37,240 nt of DNA, taken from the NCBI GenBank assembly GCA_020024615.1, contig JAHHTP010000016.1:1-37240 (forward strand), written 5' to 3'. The stretch comes from Oscillospiraceae bacterium (GTDB taxonomy: Bacteria; Bacillota; Clostridia; Oscillospirales; Ruminococcaceae). Made by a program: the position numbers and the translations under genes. Position 1 is the first letter of the stretch; each line of letters starts with the position of its first letter. Under the pieces are notes generated by a model. That model had not been told where the DNA came from and made no database searches. It was given only the letters and a program-made list of their open reading frames with translations. Shown here one piece after another: positions 1-7,639 of the stretch.

Positions 1-34
1 AATACAGTTAGTAACTCTAAGGAGGCGCAATTAT

Positions 35-487
35 ATGTCAAACGATAGTATGGCTCAAAAAATCAAAGAACTACGACAAAAAAATGGTCAAACGCTAGAA
101 GAAATTGCAAGAAAAGTCGGTGTTGGAAAAAGTACAGTGCGTAAATGGGAAACTGGAATGATTCAGAACATGCGCAGAGATAAAATATATAATTTAGCTC
201 AAGCATTACATACGACACCAGCATATTTAATGGGCTGGGAAAATGATAGTAATCCAGTTGATACCAAAAGGTTAGAACCCCAGAACAGTGTAAAACCGTG
301 TCAGGCAGAATTTGAAACAATAAACTTAGATGAACTAATTAGAAAACAATATGATGATTCAACAGTAAAGGCACTTTCTTTATATGTGCAACTTGATTTA
401 GACGATAAGGCAGAAATTAGAGCCGAAATGAAGCTAATGTTAAAAGATGAAAAATATTCCATTCAAAAAGAATTGTTCGCAGAATAA
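35..487 (+). CDS. XRE-family (phage repressor-like) transcriptional regulator
   Basis: A 150-residue DNA-binding protein. Residues about 7-65 form a Cro/C1-type helix-turn-helix (KIKELRQKNGQTLEEIA, then VGVGKSTVRKWE), ending in the HTTPAYLMGW stretch typical of phage and conjugative-element repressors. The remaining 85 residues are an acidic tail without a recognised domain and lack an obvious S24 peptidase. The start is fixed by an AAGGAGG box at 20-26, eight bases before the ATG. It lies 160 bases upstream of a tyrosine recombinase on the same strand, so it probably controls excision or lysogeny genes of an integrated element that continues beyond the left edge. Base composition is more A-rich than the rest of the window, as expected for acquired DNA. 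The family is certain; the role in this element is inferred. Confidence 0.88.
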   Translation: MSNDSMAQKIKELRQKNGQTLEEIARKVGVGKSTVRKWETGMIQNMRRDKIYNLAQALHTTPAYLMGWENDSNPVDTKRLEPQNSVKPCQAEFETINLDELIRKQYDDSTVKALSLYVQLDLDDKAEIRAEMKLMLKDEKYSIQKELFAE

Positions 488-578
488 AAAATATTATCTA
501 CGTTGATTTTAAAAGCAATCTGTAAGGCATTAGAACGGCGATACAAGTTACTTTTGAAATTACAATATAATTTCATTC

Positions 579-620
579 CAGACGATTTATAACGCTCCAT
601 ACGCTGTTATACGCCGTCTG
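579..620. repeat. Bipartite inverted repeat upstream of the integrase
   Basis: CAGACG (579-584) pairs with CGTCTG (615-620), and inside it TATAAC (588-593) pairs with GTTATA (606-611). A second small inverted repeat, GAAATTA/TAATTTC, lies just before it (about 555-573). The segment sits 30 bases upstream of the integrase start, so it could be an operator, a hairpin in the integrase message, or part of a recombinase binding site. It has no T-tract, so it is not a normal terminator. Confidence 0.4.
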
Positions 621-649
621 AATCTGTATCATGCAAAGGTGGTGTTGTC

Positions 650-1750
650 TTGGGACGTCCTAAAAAAGAAAAGCCGTCCAGATCGAACGGCTTGTATGAA
701 GTTAAAATGATTGTAGGAAGAAAAATTGACGGTTCTGCAATATACAAACATTTTTATTCACGTATATCAAAGCAGGATGCCAAAGAGAAGGGCAAAGAAT
801 ACATAGCCGCCAAAGATAGACGGATGAATTGCCCGGATGATATAACATTTGAAGAATATGCAAAAATGTATATTGATACCTACGCAAGAAACAGAGTGAA
901 GGGAAATACTTTGCAATCCACTTATATTACCCCTATTTACAAGCATTTAATACCAGAGTTCGGAAAATACCAGCTTTCTGCAATTCGTCCACTTGATGTA
1001 CAAAAATTTCTGAATGACCGCTCAACTACACTATCAAAAGGATATTTAGGAATTATCCGGGTGCGATTGTTGGAAATATTAGAAACAGCAGTTGAAAATA
1101 ATCTAATTACAAAAAATCCAGTAAATGCGCATGTAATAGCACAATCAACACAAACACCAAAGCAAAAGCGGTATTATACCAAAGAACAACGTGAATTGAT
1201 AAAAAATTATTTCATGGATAAGCCACAAGGTTTCCCAATTATTATCATGTTGTATACTGGTGTCACTTGTAGCGAATTGTTAGGGCTTCAATGGAATGAC
1301 ATCACACCGCCCGGAACTATTTCGGTAAATAAAAGCGTAGTCTATTATAAAAAAGATGACTCCTGCATTGTAGAAATCGGAAAAACGAAAAATAAACATA
1401 GAGTGCGAACAATTCCGATTCCAGGCTGGTTATACAATTTATTGGAAACCCGGCGTACAAATTCAGATTATTACGTAACGGGAAACGATTGCCCACAAAA
1501 TCCGCAAGTATTCCGCAGGCAATATAAAAAATTGTTGAAACAAATGCACAAATATTATGAGCAACAAGGAATAGACATACCAGAACTAAATTGCCATGAA
1601 CTCCGACATACTGCTGCTACGCTGTGGGCGTTGTCTGGTGTAGACATTTATGCTATTGCAAAATTAGGAGGATGGTCTAATTTGAAAATGCTTTCAGAGG
1701 TTTATGGGCACTCCTCTACGGATAGTTTACGCAAAAAACTGGGATATTAG
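650..1750 (+). CDS. int: Tyrosine recombinase (integrase) with an altered catalytic residue
   Basis: A 366-residue phage/ICE-type site-specific integrase. It starts at TTG with AAAGGTGGTG in front; no better start exists. Residues about 1-60 form an AP2-like arm-binding domain, 65-160 the SAM-like core-binding domain (FEEYAKMYIDTYA), and 175-366 the catalytic domain. Catalytic residues seen are the HxxR box (H316, R319), W342 in the His/Trp position, and nucleophile Tyr352 in EVYGH. ArgI, normally in a TGxR motif, is Thr206 here (TGVTCSEL, codon ACT at 1265-1267). Since ArgI is almost invariant, the enzyme may be inactive or unusual. The 150-aa repressor gene upstream belongs to the same element. 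A hairpin lies just after the stop codon. Confidence 0.9.
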   Translation: MGRPKKEKPSRSNGLYEVKMIVGRKIDGSAIYKHFYSRISKQDAKEKGKEYIAAKDRRMNCPDDITFEEYAKMYIDTYARNRVKGNTLQSTYITPIYKHLIPEFGKYQLSAIRPLDVQKFLNDRSTTLSKGYLGIIRVRLLEILETAVENNLITKNPVNAHVIAQSTQTPKQKRYYTKEQRELIKNYFMDKPQGFPIIIMLYTGVTCSELLGLQWNDITPPGTISVNKSVVYYKKDDSCIVEIGKTKNKHRVRTIPIPGWLYNLLETRRTNSDYYVTGNDCPQNPQVFRRQYKKLLKQMHKYYEQQGIDIPELNCHELRHTAATLWALSGVDIYAIAKLGGWSNLKMLSEVYGHSSTDSLRKKLGY

Positions 1751-2058
1751 TCGTTAAAAAGTCGTAAATAAAAATAATAGCAGCTATAAAACCGCTCGAA
1801 TACTGGGGTTATAGCTGCTATTGCTATATATTACCATAATACTTCTCCTTTATCAAATTATGGTGATTGAAATTGAGCTAAATAAATTATCGTTTCTCAA
1901 AAATCAGTGTACTACATTGCCGTCACCCATATTGAATTTTCAAGTGTACAATCACTACTGTCGGAACTGTCCATTGAGATATATCACCTTTCTTTCATTT
2001 TCTTATCATATCAAATCTGACAACATCCTGATTGACAGGACGGTATCAACCTGATAAA
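1751..2058. other. Non-coding element-chromosome junction region
   Basis: A stretch of 308 bases between the integrase and the convergent cotransporter gene, with no credible gene. It opens with near-repeats GTCGTTAAA and GTCGTAAAT (from about 1751), then a 14-bp hairpin (separate entry), then AT-rich DNA and a weak TCCTG/CAGGA hairpin at 2026-2040 just after the cotransporter stop. If the integrase is at the end of its element, the attachment site should lie here. I cannot define the core because the other end of the element is outside the window. Confidence 0.4.
1776..1822 (+). terminator. Hairpin after the integrase gene
   Basis: AATAGCAGCTATAA (1776-1789) is perfectly complementary to TTATAGCTGCTATT (1809-1822), giving a 14-bp stem with a 19-nt loop, 25 bases past the integrase stop. 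The downstream T-tract is poor, so termination may be weak. Its position also suits a role in recombinase recognition or the attachment site. Confidence 0.5.
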
Positions 2059-3813
2059 TCAATTTCCGTTTGGCATATATTTATCCAGATATGCTGCAAG
2101 CTGCTGCTGATACTGTGGGTCATTTTTGCGGATTGCACGCAGCGACTCATGCATATTCATATTGTTCTCTGCTGTATCAATCATGCATACCGCAATATTA
2201 GAGCAGTGGTCTGCGGTGCGTTCCAGATTGGTCAACAGATCTGCCCAGACAAAACCTGCTTCAATAGAACATTCTCCTTTTTGCAGACGCAGAATATGAT
2301 TGTTTTTCAGTTTGATTCTCAGCTGGTCAACAACCTGCTCCAACGGTTCTACTTTTCTGGCAGCCACCAGATCATTGTGGACAAATGCCTCTTTTGTAAG
2401 TTCCAGAATCTCACTGACAGCAGCATTCAGCTGATGCAGTTCCTTCTGTGCATCACCAGAAAAAACGATGCCCTTACTGTGCAGTTCTTCCGCCGATTCA
2501 AGAATATTTACACTGTGATCAGAAATACGCTCAAAATCACCAATTACCTTTAGCAGCTTGGATGCCTGCGCACTGTCATGATCAGAAATCTGATGGCTAC
2601 TTAATTTTACCAGATAAGAACCCAAAATATCCTCATAATGATCAGCTTTTTCCTCCATTTTATGAATTTCATCACCCAGTTTACTGTTATAATGCTCCAG
2701 TGTAAGTAAGCTGTTTTTTAGTGCAATCACACTGAGATCCGCCATTTCAATGGTCAGATTAGAGCAACTTTCCAACGCAATGGAAGGTGTTCCCAGCAGA
2801 CGCTCGTCCAGTTCGGTAACAATATCATTTTTCTTATTGCTTTCCGGTACCAGTTTCATAGCAAGTTTTTCAAGCAGACTGGACATTGGCAACAGTAATG
2901 CAGTACATGCGATGTTGAATGCGGAGTGCGCTACTGCAATTCCCGCCAGACTGGTAGATGCATCCAAAAATGCCGGCTTGAAAATTGCTGATACTGCCCA
3001 GAATACGGCAAGCCAAACAGTTGTACCAATGACATTAAAGGAAAGATGTACCAATGTGGCGCGTTTTGCGTTTTTATTTGCACCGATTGAAGAAAGCAAT
3101 GCGGTCACACAGGTACCAATGTTCTGTCCCATAATAATTGGAATTGCCGCACCGTATGAAACCTGTCCAGTTACTGCAAGTGCCTGTAAGATACCGACAG
3201 ATGCCGAACTTGACTGGATAATTGCGGTTAACAGTGCACCAACCAGAACACCAAGCAGCGGATTCTTAAACAGCAGGAACATCTGCTGGAATGCTGGTAC
3301 ATCTGCAAGGCCTGCCACTGCACCAGACATGGTATCCATACCGAACATCAGCGTTGCAAATCCCAGTAAAATCATACCGGTATCCTTTTTCCGACTGGTT
3401 TTTGCAAACATGGTAAAAATAATACCAATCAATGCAAGAATTGGTGTAAACGAAGTCGGCTTGAGAAGTTGCAAAATAATGCTATCACCGCTGATACCGC
3501 CTAAGCTCAAAATCCATGCGGTTACCGTCGTACCAACATTCGCACCCATAATAACGCTGATTGCCTGACGCAGACTCATCAGTCCTGAGTTTACAAAACC
3601 AACCACCATTACCGTTGTAGCGGATGAGCTCTGGATGACGGCGGTTACACCAAGACCGGTCAGAAATCCGGCTGCCTTATTCTGGGTCAATTTGCCAAGC
3701 AAAGCACGCAAGCTTCCGCCAGCTCTGCGCTCAAGCGAATCGCCCATGATGTTCATGCCGAACAGAAACAGGCACAAACCCCCAATCAGAACCAAAACAT
3801 CAAAAATTGTCAT
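2059..3813 (-). CDS. Na+/phosphate cotransporter with C-terminal PhoU domain
   Basis: A 584-residue membrane protein of the Na/Pi cotransporter II (NptA/YjbB) family, which imports or exports phosphate with sodium. Residues about 1-310 carry two inverted repeats of hydrophobic helices, each with the diagnostic glutamine-serine motif: QSSSATT at 61-67 and QSSSAS at 200-205, plus GQNIGTC near 229. Residues about 340-570 are helical, charged and PhoU-like, usual for the bacterial form of this length. The start has GAGGTG five bases upstream. The gene follows a two-component pair on the same strand after about 105 bases; a TATAAT at 3873-3878 suggests it can also be transcribed separately. The pair may respond to ions or phosphate, but this is inference from location. 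Confidence 0.9.
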   Translation of the reverse strand: MTIFDVLVLIGGLCLFLFGMNIMGDSLERRAGGSLRALLGKLTQNKAAGFLTGLGVTAVIQSSSATTVMVVGFVNSGLMSLRQAISVIMGANVGTTVTAWILSLGGISGDSIILQLLKPTSFTPILALIGIIFTMFAKTSRKKDTGMILLGFATLMFGMDTMSGAVAGLADVPAFQQMFLLFKNPLLGVLVGALLTAIIQSSSASVGILQALAVTGQVSYGAAIPIIMGQNIGTCVTALLSSIGANKNAKRATLVHLSFNVIGTTVWLAVFWAVSAIFKPAFLDASTSLAGIAVAHSAFNIACTALLLPMSSLLEKLAMKLVPESNKKNDIVTELDERLLGTPSIALESCSNLTIEMADLSVIALKNSLLTLEHYNSKLGDEIHKMEEKADHYEDILGSYLVKLSSHQISDHDSAQASKLLKVIGDFERISDHSVNILESAEELHSKGIVFSGDAQKELHQLNAAVSEILELTKEAFVHNDLVAARKVEPLEQVVDQLRIKLKNNHILRLQKGECSIEAGFVWADLLTNLERTADHCSNIAVCMIDTAENNMNMHESLRAIRKNDPQYQQQLAAYLDKYMPNGN

Positions 3814-3917
3814 ACTTTCACCTCATACATGATATTCGCACAGCAATATAAAATATACCACATTGCAAAACGATTATATCACAACTTCCGGTAAAGATGC
3901 AGTTAAGAATGCCAAAA

Positions 3918-4628
3918 TCAAGCCTCGTTCGGCTCACACATGCGATAACCGACACCAAGTTCATTAAAAATATAGTTCTTCTTGCCCGGTTTGGCACCGA
4001 ATTTTTTTCGGATATTTGCCATATTGACCTGTAATTTTTTGGTACTGCCATAGTCGTCATATCCCCAAATAGATTTGATAATAAAAGAATAGGTCAGCAC
4101 CTTTCCGGGATGTTTCGATAACAGTGCCAAAATATTATACTCTGTTTGGGTCAGTTTGATTTCCACTCCATCAATCAGAACTTGTCTGGAATCATATACA
4201 ATCATCAGACCGTCCGATTCAAATTTTCCGCCCGGCAGATTGGCATTACTGCCACTCAACTGCGTACTGCGCAAAGCAGAACGCACCCGAGCAACAAATT
4301 CTGCTGAGCCAAACGGTTTGGTCACATAATCATTCGCACCGATATCCAATGCATACACTTTATCCGTTTCATCGCTGCGTGCGGACAAGACAATAACAGG
4401 CGTATTGGACTCTTTTCGAATTTCCTTTAAAAATGTTGTCCCATCCAAATCCGGCAAACCAAGGTCAAGAATCACCAGATCAGGACGATGCGACAAAAAC
4501 ATCAGCTGCGCTTCCCGACAGGAAGAAGCACCGATTGCCTGATAATCATTTGCTTCCAGCAGGGTCATCACAAAATTGCGGATGTTAGCCTCATCCTCCA
4601 CCACTAAAATCTTATACCTGTTGTTCAT
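3918..4628 (-). CDS. kdpE: OmpR/KdpE-family response regulator
   Basis: A 236-residue cytoplasmic response regulator. Residues 5-120 form the receiver domain, with acidic pair E11/D12, phospho-acceptor D55 in LVILDLGLPD, and the KPF lysine near 108. Residues about 135-232 form the winged-helix DNA-binding domain (LTQTEYNILALLSKHPGKV). It is most like KdpE. The ATG lies within the 3' end of the kinase gene (17-base overlap) with GGAGG nine bases upstream, so the two are translationally coupled. No kdpFABC operon is present in the window, so the target may be another ion transporter; the Na+/phosphate cotransporter downstream is the nearest candidate. The family is clear, the regulon is not. 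Confidence 0.9.
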   Translation of the reverse strand: MNNRYKILVVEDEANIRNFVMTLLEANDYQAIGASSCREAQLMFLSHRPDLVILDLGLPDLDGTTFLKEIRKESNTPVIVLSARSDETDKVYALDIGANDYVTKPFGSAEFVARVRSALRSTQLSGSNANLPGGKFESDGLMIVYDSRQVLIDGVEIKLTQTEYNILALLSKHPGKVLTYSFIIKSIWGYDDYGSTKKLQVNMANIRKKFGAKPGKKNYIFNELGVGYRMCEPNEA

Positions 4629-5682
4629 CTTGCGAATCCTCCAAATTTAATGTAAAACGGAACACGGCACCGCCGCTTTTTAAATTTACAGCTGTGATGT
4701 CCCCACCATGTGCTTTAATAATGGTTGCACAAACCGATAATCCGATTCCGGCATTTTTCTTATGTCCGTCAGGTACCACATCATCTGAATAAAAACAACC
4801 GGTGAACAGATTTTTCAACCGATCCTCCGGGATTCCTTCTCCATTATCCGCAATTTCAAAAACTGCCTTTTTGTCGATCACAAATACCTTTAAGGACAGT
4901 TCTGTCATCCCTTTGGCATGCTGTACCGCATTTTCCAAAATATTGACCAGTACCTGCTCAATTAATATAGCATCCATTGGAATCATAACAAAATCCTCCG
5001 GAATATCTACCTGTACTTCCTGATCAGGATAGCGTTTTGCAAATTTCACAAGCACAACATCAATCAGCTCATCCAGCATCGTTTCAGTTTTGATAATTTT
5101 CACATTGCCATCATCCAACCGCGTAATGGAGAGCAGATTTTCCACCATATGAATCAGCCACTGTGCATCCTCCTGGATCCCGTTTAACATCTTAATTTTC
5201 TGTTCATCCGAAAATTCATGGTAATTATCCAACATAGCTGAGGATGAGCCGTAAATCGTGGTAAGTGGTGTACGCAGGTCATGCGATACGGCGCGCAGCA
5301 GATTGGCACGCATCCGCTCCCGTTCCCCTTCCGTCTTTAGTGCTTCCTGCCTTTTTAATTTGGTGGTAAGTGTACAAGTCATAGTGGATACAAAAATCAT
5401 AATAATAGCGGACACGATATTTTCCGGCATATTGAAGTCCAAGTGATAAATTGGGAATGTGAATGCAAAATTAACCAGCAATACACCAATCAGCGCCGAA
5501 ATAATGCCAAAAAGATATCCTTGTGTCAGTACGGAAACCAAAAATGCTCCTAAAATAAAAATTGCCGGAATCAATGCTTCCGTCTTAAAAAAATACTGTA
5601 TAGACATGCAAAGCCCAAATGAAATCCCCATAATTATAACCGTAATCAGCAAATCTCTAACGCGGCTACGCCATTGTTTCAC
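4612..5682 (-). CDS. Short KdpD-like sensor histidine kinase (DUF4118)
   Basis: A 356-residue membrane kinase. Residues about 10-105 hold four transmembrane helices of the DUF4118 type found in KdpD. The HisKA box follows with His134 (AVSHDLRTPL), and an HATPase domain with N box (VNILENAVQHA), DNGEGIPE and GIGLSV motifs fills residues 230-345. The N-terminal KdpD domain with its Walker A and universal stress segments is absent, and full KdpD is near 900 residues. Such short forms are common in Firmicutes. The start is GTG with GGAAGGTG six bases upstream. It is the first gene of an operon with the response regulator. A TATAAT at 5707-5712 is a likely -10 element. Confidence 0.9.
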   Translation of the reverse strand: MKQWRSRVRDLLITVIIMGISFGLCMSIQYFFKTEALIPAIFILGAFLVSVLTQGYLFGIISALIGVLLVNFAFTFPIYHLDFNMPENIVSAIIMIFVSTMTCTLTTKLKRQEALKTEGERERMRANLLRAVSHDLRTPLTTIYGSSSAMLDNYHEFSDEQKIKMLNGIQEDAQWLIHMVENLLSITRLDDGNVKIIKTETMLDELIDVVLVKFAKRYPDQEVQVDIPEDFVMIPMDAILIEQVLVNILENAVQHAKGMTELSLKVFVIDKKAVFEIADNGEGIPEDRLKNLFTGCFYSDDVVPDGHKKNAGIGLSVCATIIKAHGGDITAVNLKSGGAVFRFTLNLEDSQDEQQV

Positions 5683-5767
5683 ACAATCACCTTCCTTTTT
5701 CTTTTTATTATAACATATTACAGACTAAGATGCAGATAAGATTATTTCAAACATTAAATAGAAAAGC

Positions 5768-5803
5768 CGCCCGGAACATAAAACTGCATCCGGGCGACTA
5801 TTT
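5768..5803 (-). terminator. Intrinsic terminator of the fucosidase gene (probably bidirectional)
   Basis: CGCCCGGA (5768-5775) pairs with TCCGGGCG (5789-5796). On the minus strand the hairpin is followed by GCTTTTCT; on the plus strand by ACTATTTTTTAG. It lies 18 bases beyond the fucosidase stop and isolates it from the kinase operon. Confidence 0.8.
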
Positions 5804-5813
5804 TTTAGATCAT

Positions 5814-7490
5814 TCAGCAGACAAGGAATTCCGGATTTTCCGAAAATTCCCCAGTCACCTCTATGTTCAGCTGATAGGAATTCTTGATTGCTTGCGCAAG
5901 TTTAACATGGCATTTACCATTTTCCGTTCTGCCTTTGGCGATCGGATAATATTTTGCTCCGTCAAATGCATAGATGACATAATCCGCATCCGCTTTTACC
6001 TGGAAAGAGATGGTATCAAACGGATAAATACCGCCAAACTGAATGTTGGCAAGCTTTCCATTTTGAATGGTAATGTTATCACCATTATCCTTCGCCAAAT
6101 TTTCAACGGCATCTTTGCTACTGCATTCTTCTTCCGGTTCCTCATACGCATGCAGGCACAGTGTGCGCAGGGTGATCGGAGCAGCAATACCTTTTAAGGT
6201 CAGTCTTAATTTTTTATAGTGACCGATTGCAAACTTCTCGGCTTTCAAATATCCAACCGAAGTACCTGAGCAGAGCAGTTTGCATGCACCGTCATCAAGC
6301 GATTCCAGCTTAAATTCATGGATGCGCTCGCCCAGTTCAATTTTTTCACCCAGCACCAGCACATTGCAGGCATCTTTTCCATCCAGTTCGATATCAATAA
6401 CAGCCGAATCATGGTTCATTTGGGTTACATAATATAAAGTGTCATCCGGCATAACAGCTTTATCCACATCAACAAGATTGCACAGCTGGCTATCAGCCGA
6501 TACATTTGCATTGTCCAGGAAATTGATCGAACGCATTTTATTGATGTTGCGAGCAGAACGAACTGCATTCTCCACATCCTCTGCCATTAACTGGCCTTTT
6601 CGGTTCGGTGGGAAGTTTAAAAGCATCATGGCATTTCTACCGATGGAATGGAACCAGAGATCGTCAAGTTCTTTTACCGTTTTTACTTCATTATCCTGAT
6701 TTTCATGGTAGAACCAGCCCGGTCTTACTGATACATCCACCTCAGCCGGACAATATTTATTACCGCCGATTTTGCCGACATTGATTTCATTGACATCCTC
6801 TACAACAATGGAGCTGATATCAATCGATGCAAAATGTGTTTCACCAGCAAATCCAGATTCATTGCCGACCCATCTGAAATCGACATATTCTGCCGCACCC
6901 ATCGAACCGAAAATCTGGCAATCCGGCTGATATTTTTTGATAATATATGCCCAAAGACCCCAGTCATATTTGGCTTCCTGGCTTCCAGCACCATCCCACC
7001 AGATCTCGTCGATTTTGCCATACTGGGTTACAATTTCCTCAATCTGTCTTGCATATACCTCACTATATCTATCACTGCCCCAATAAGGTGAATTCCTGTC
7101 CCATGGGGATACATAGATACCAACCTTCATATTAAATTCATGGCAGGCATCGGTAAATTCCCGGATAACATCCCCTTTACCGTTCTGGTACGGGCTTTTC
7201 GCAACAGTATGCTCTGTATATTTGGAAGGCCAGAGACAAAATCCGTCATGGTGCTTTGCAGTGATCAGCACCAGTTCAAAACCGGCTTTTTTCAATGATC
7301 TAATCCAGCCACGTACATCCATATCGGTCGGATTAAACAGCGATTCCAATTCTGTACCATCGCCCCATTCCCGATCAGAGAATGTATTGACACCAAAATG
7401 CAAAAATGCCTTTTTCCCCATCTGCATATGTTTTAACTGATTCACCGATGGCACTTTTCCAAACGGTTTAATTCCAAAATATTGTTCCAT
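5814..7490 (-). CDS. Alpha-L-fucosidase, glycoside hydrolase family 29
   Basis: A 558-residue enzyme that removes alpha-linked L-fucose from oligosaccharides with retention. The N-terminal two-thirds is the GH29 barrel: FLHFGVNTF near residue 32, AKHHDGFCLW near 80, and EIWWDGAG near 165 with the presumed nucleophile Asp168 (counted from the upstream ATG). The last 200 residues are a beta-rich domain. There is no signal peptide, so it acts in the cytoplasm on imported fucosylated sugars. Two ATGs are possible; the second (7490) is preferred because GGGGGA sits at the right distance, while it nearly touches the first. It has its own promoter and an inverted repeat in the leader. The precise linkage specificity cannot be read from the sequence. 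Confidence 0.9.
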   Translation of the reverse strand: MEQYFGIKPFGKVPSVNQLKHMQMGKKAFLHFGVNTFSDREWGDGTELESLFNPTDMDVRGWIRSLKKAGFELVLITAKHHDGFCLWPSKYTEHTVAKSPYQNGKGDVIREFTDACHEFNMKVGIYVSPWDRNSPYWGSDRYSEVYARQIEEIVTQYGKIDEIWWDGAGSQEAKYDWGLWAYIIKKYQPDCQIFGSMGAAEYVDFRWVGNESGFAGETHFASIDISSIVVEDVNEINVGKIGGNKYCPAEVDVSVRPGWFYHENQDNEVKTVKELDDLWFHSIGRNAMMLLNFPPNRKGQLMAEDVENAVRSARNINKMRSINFLDNANVSADSQLCNLVDVDKAVMPDDTLYYVTQMNHDSAVIDIELDGKDACNVLVLGEKIELGERIHEFKLESLDDGACKLLCSGTSVGYLKAEKFAIGHYKKLRLTLKGIAAPITLRTLCLHAYEEPEEECSSKDAVENLAKDNGDNITIQNGKLANIQFGGIYPFDTISFQVKADADYVIYAFDGAKYYPIAKGRTENGKCHVKLAQAIKNSYQLNIEVTGEFSENPEFLVC

Positions 7491-7512
7491 TTTCATTCCC
7501 CCTGTTGAAATT

Positions 7513-7538
7513 TACTGTTTTATCATATATAAACAGTA
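7513..7538 (-). promoter_or_regulatory. Operator-like inverted repeat in the fucosidase leader
   Basis: TACTGTTT (7513-7520) and AAACAGTA (7531-7538) form a perfect 8-bp inverted repeat with a 10-bp spacer. It lies between the -10 element and the ribosome binding site of the fucosidase gene, about +8 to +33 from the expected transcript start, a usual place for a sugar-responsive repressor. It might also fold as an RNA hairpin. Confidence 0.5.
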
Positions 7539-7552
7539 TCCTATTTCACATT

Positions 7553-7581
7553 ATTATAGCATGTTTTTATGGGAATTTCAA
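7553..7581 (-). promoter_or_regulatory. Sigma-A promoter of the fucosidase gene
   Basis: Read on the minus strand: TTGAAA (7576-7581), 17-bp spacer, TATAAT (7553-7558), with TGC before the -10 giving an extended -10. It directly follows the symporter terminator, so the fucosidase is a separate transcription unit. Confidence 0.75.
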
Positions 7582-7583
7582 CC

Positions 7584-7617
7584 ACAAAAATACTGGTGAG
7601 CGAAAAACTCACCAGCT
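7584..7617 (-). terminator. Intrinsic terminator of the symporter gene
   Basis: On the minus strand CTGGTGAG pairs with CTCACCAG (plus-strand 7608-7615 and 7593-7600), followed by TATTTTTG. It is 25 bases past the symporter stop codon. Confidence 0.85.
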
Positions 7618-7639
7618 GAAAAATAAATCGAAATATATT

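Noticed and set aside
1776..1822. tRNA gene fragment at the element end
   Set aside because: CTCGAATACTGG slightly resembles a T-arm, but no acceptor stem or cloverleaf can be drawn.
2750..3568. A 272-codon plus-strand frame
   Set aside because: It is antisense to the cotransporter, with low-complexity, shadow-like composition.
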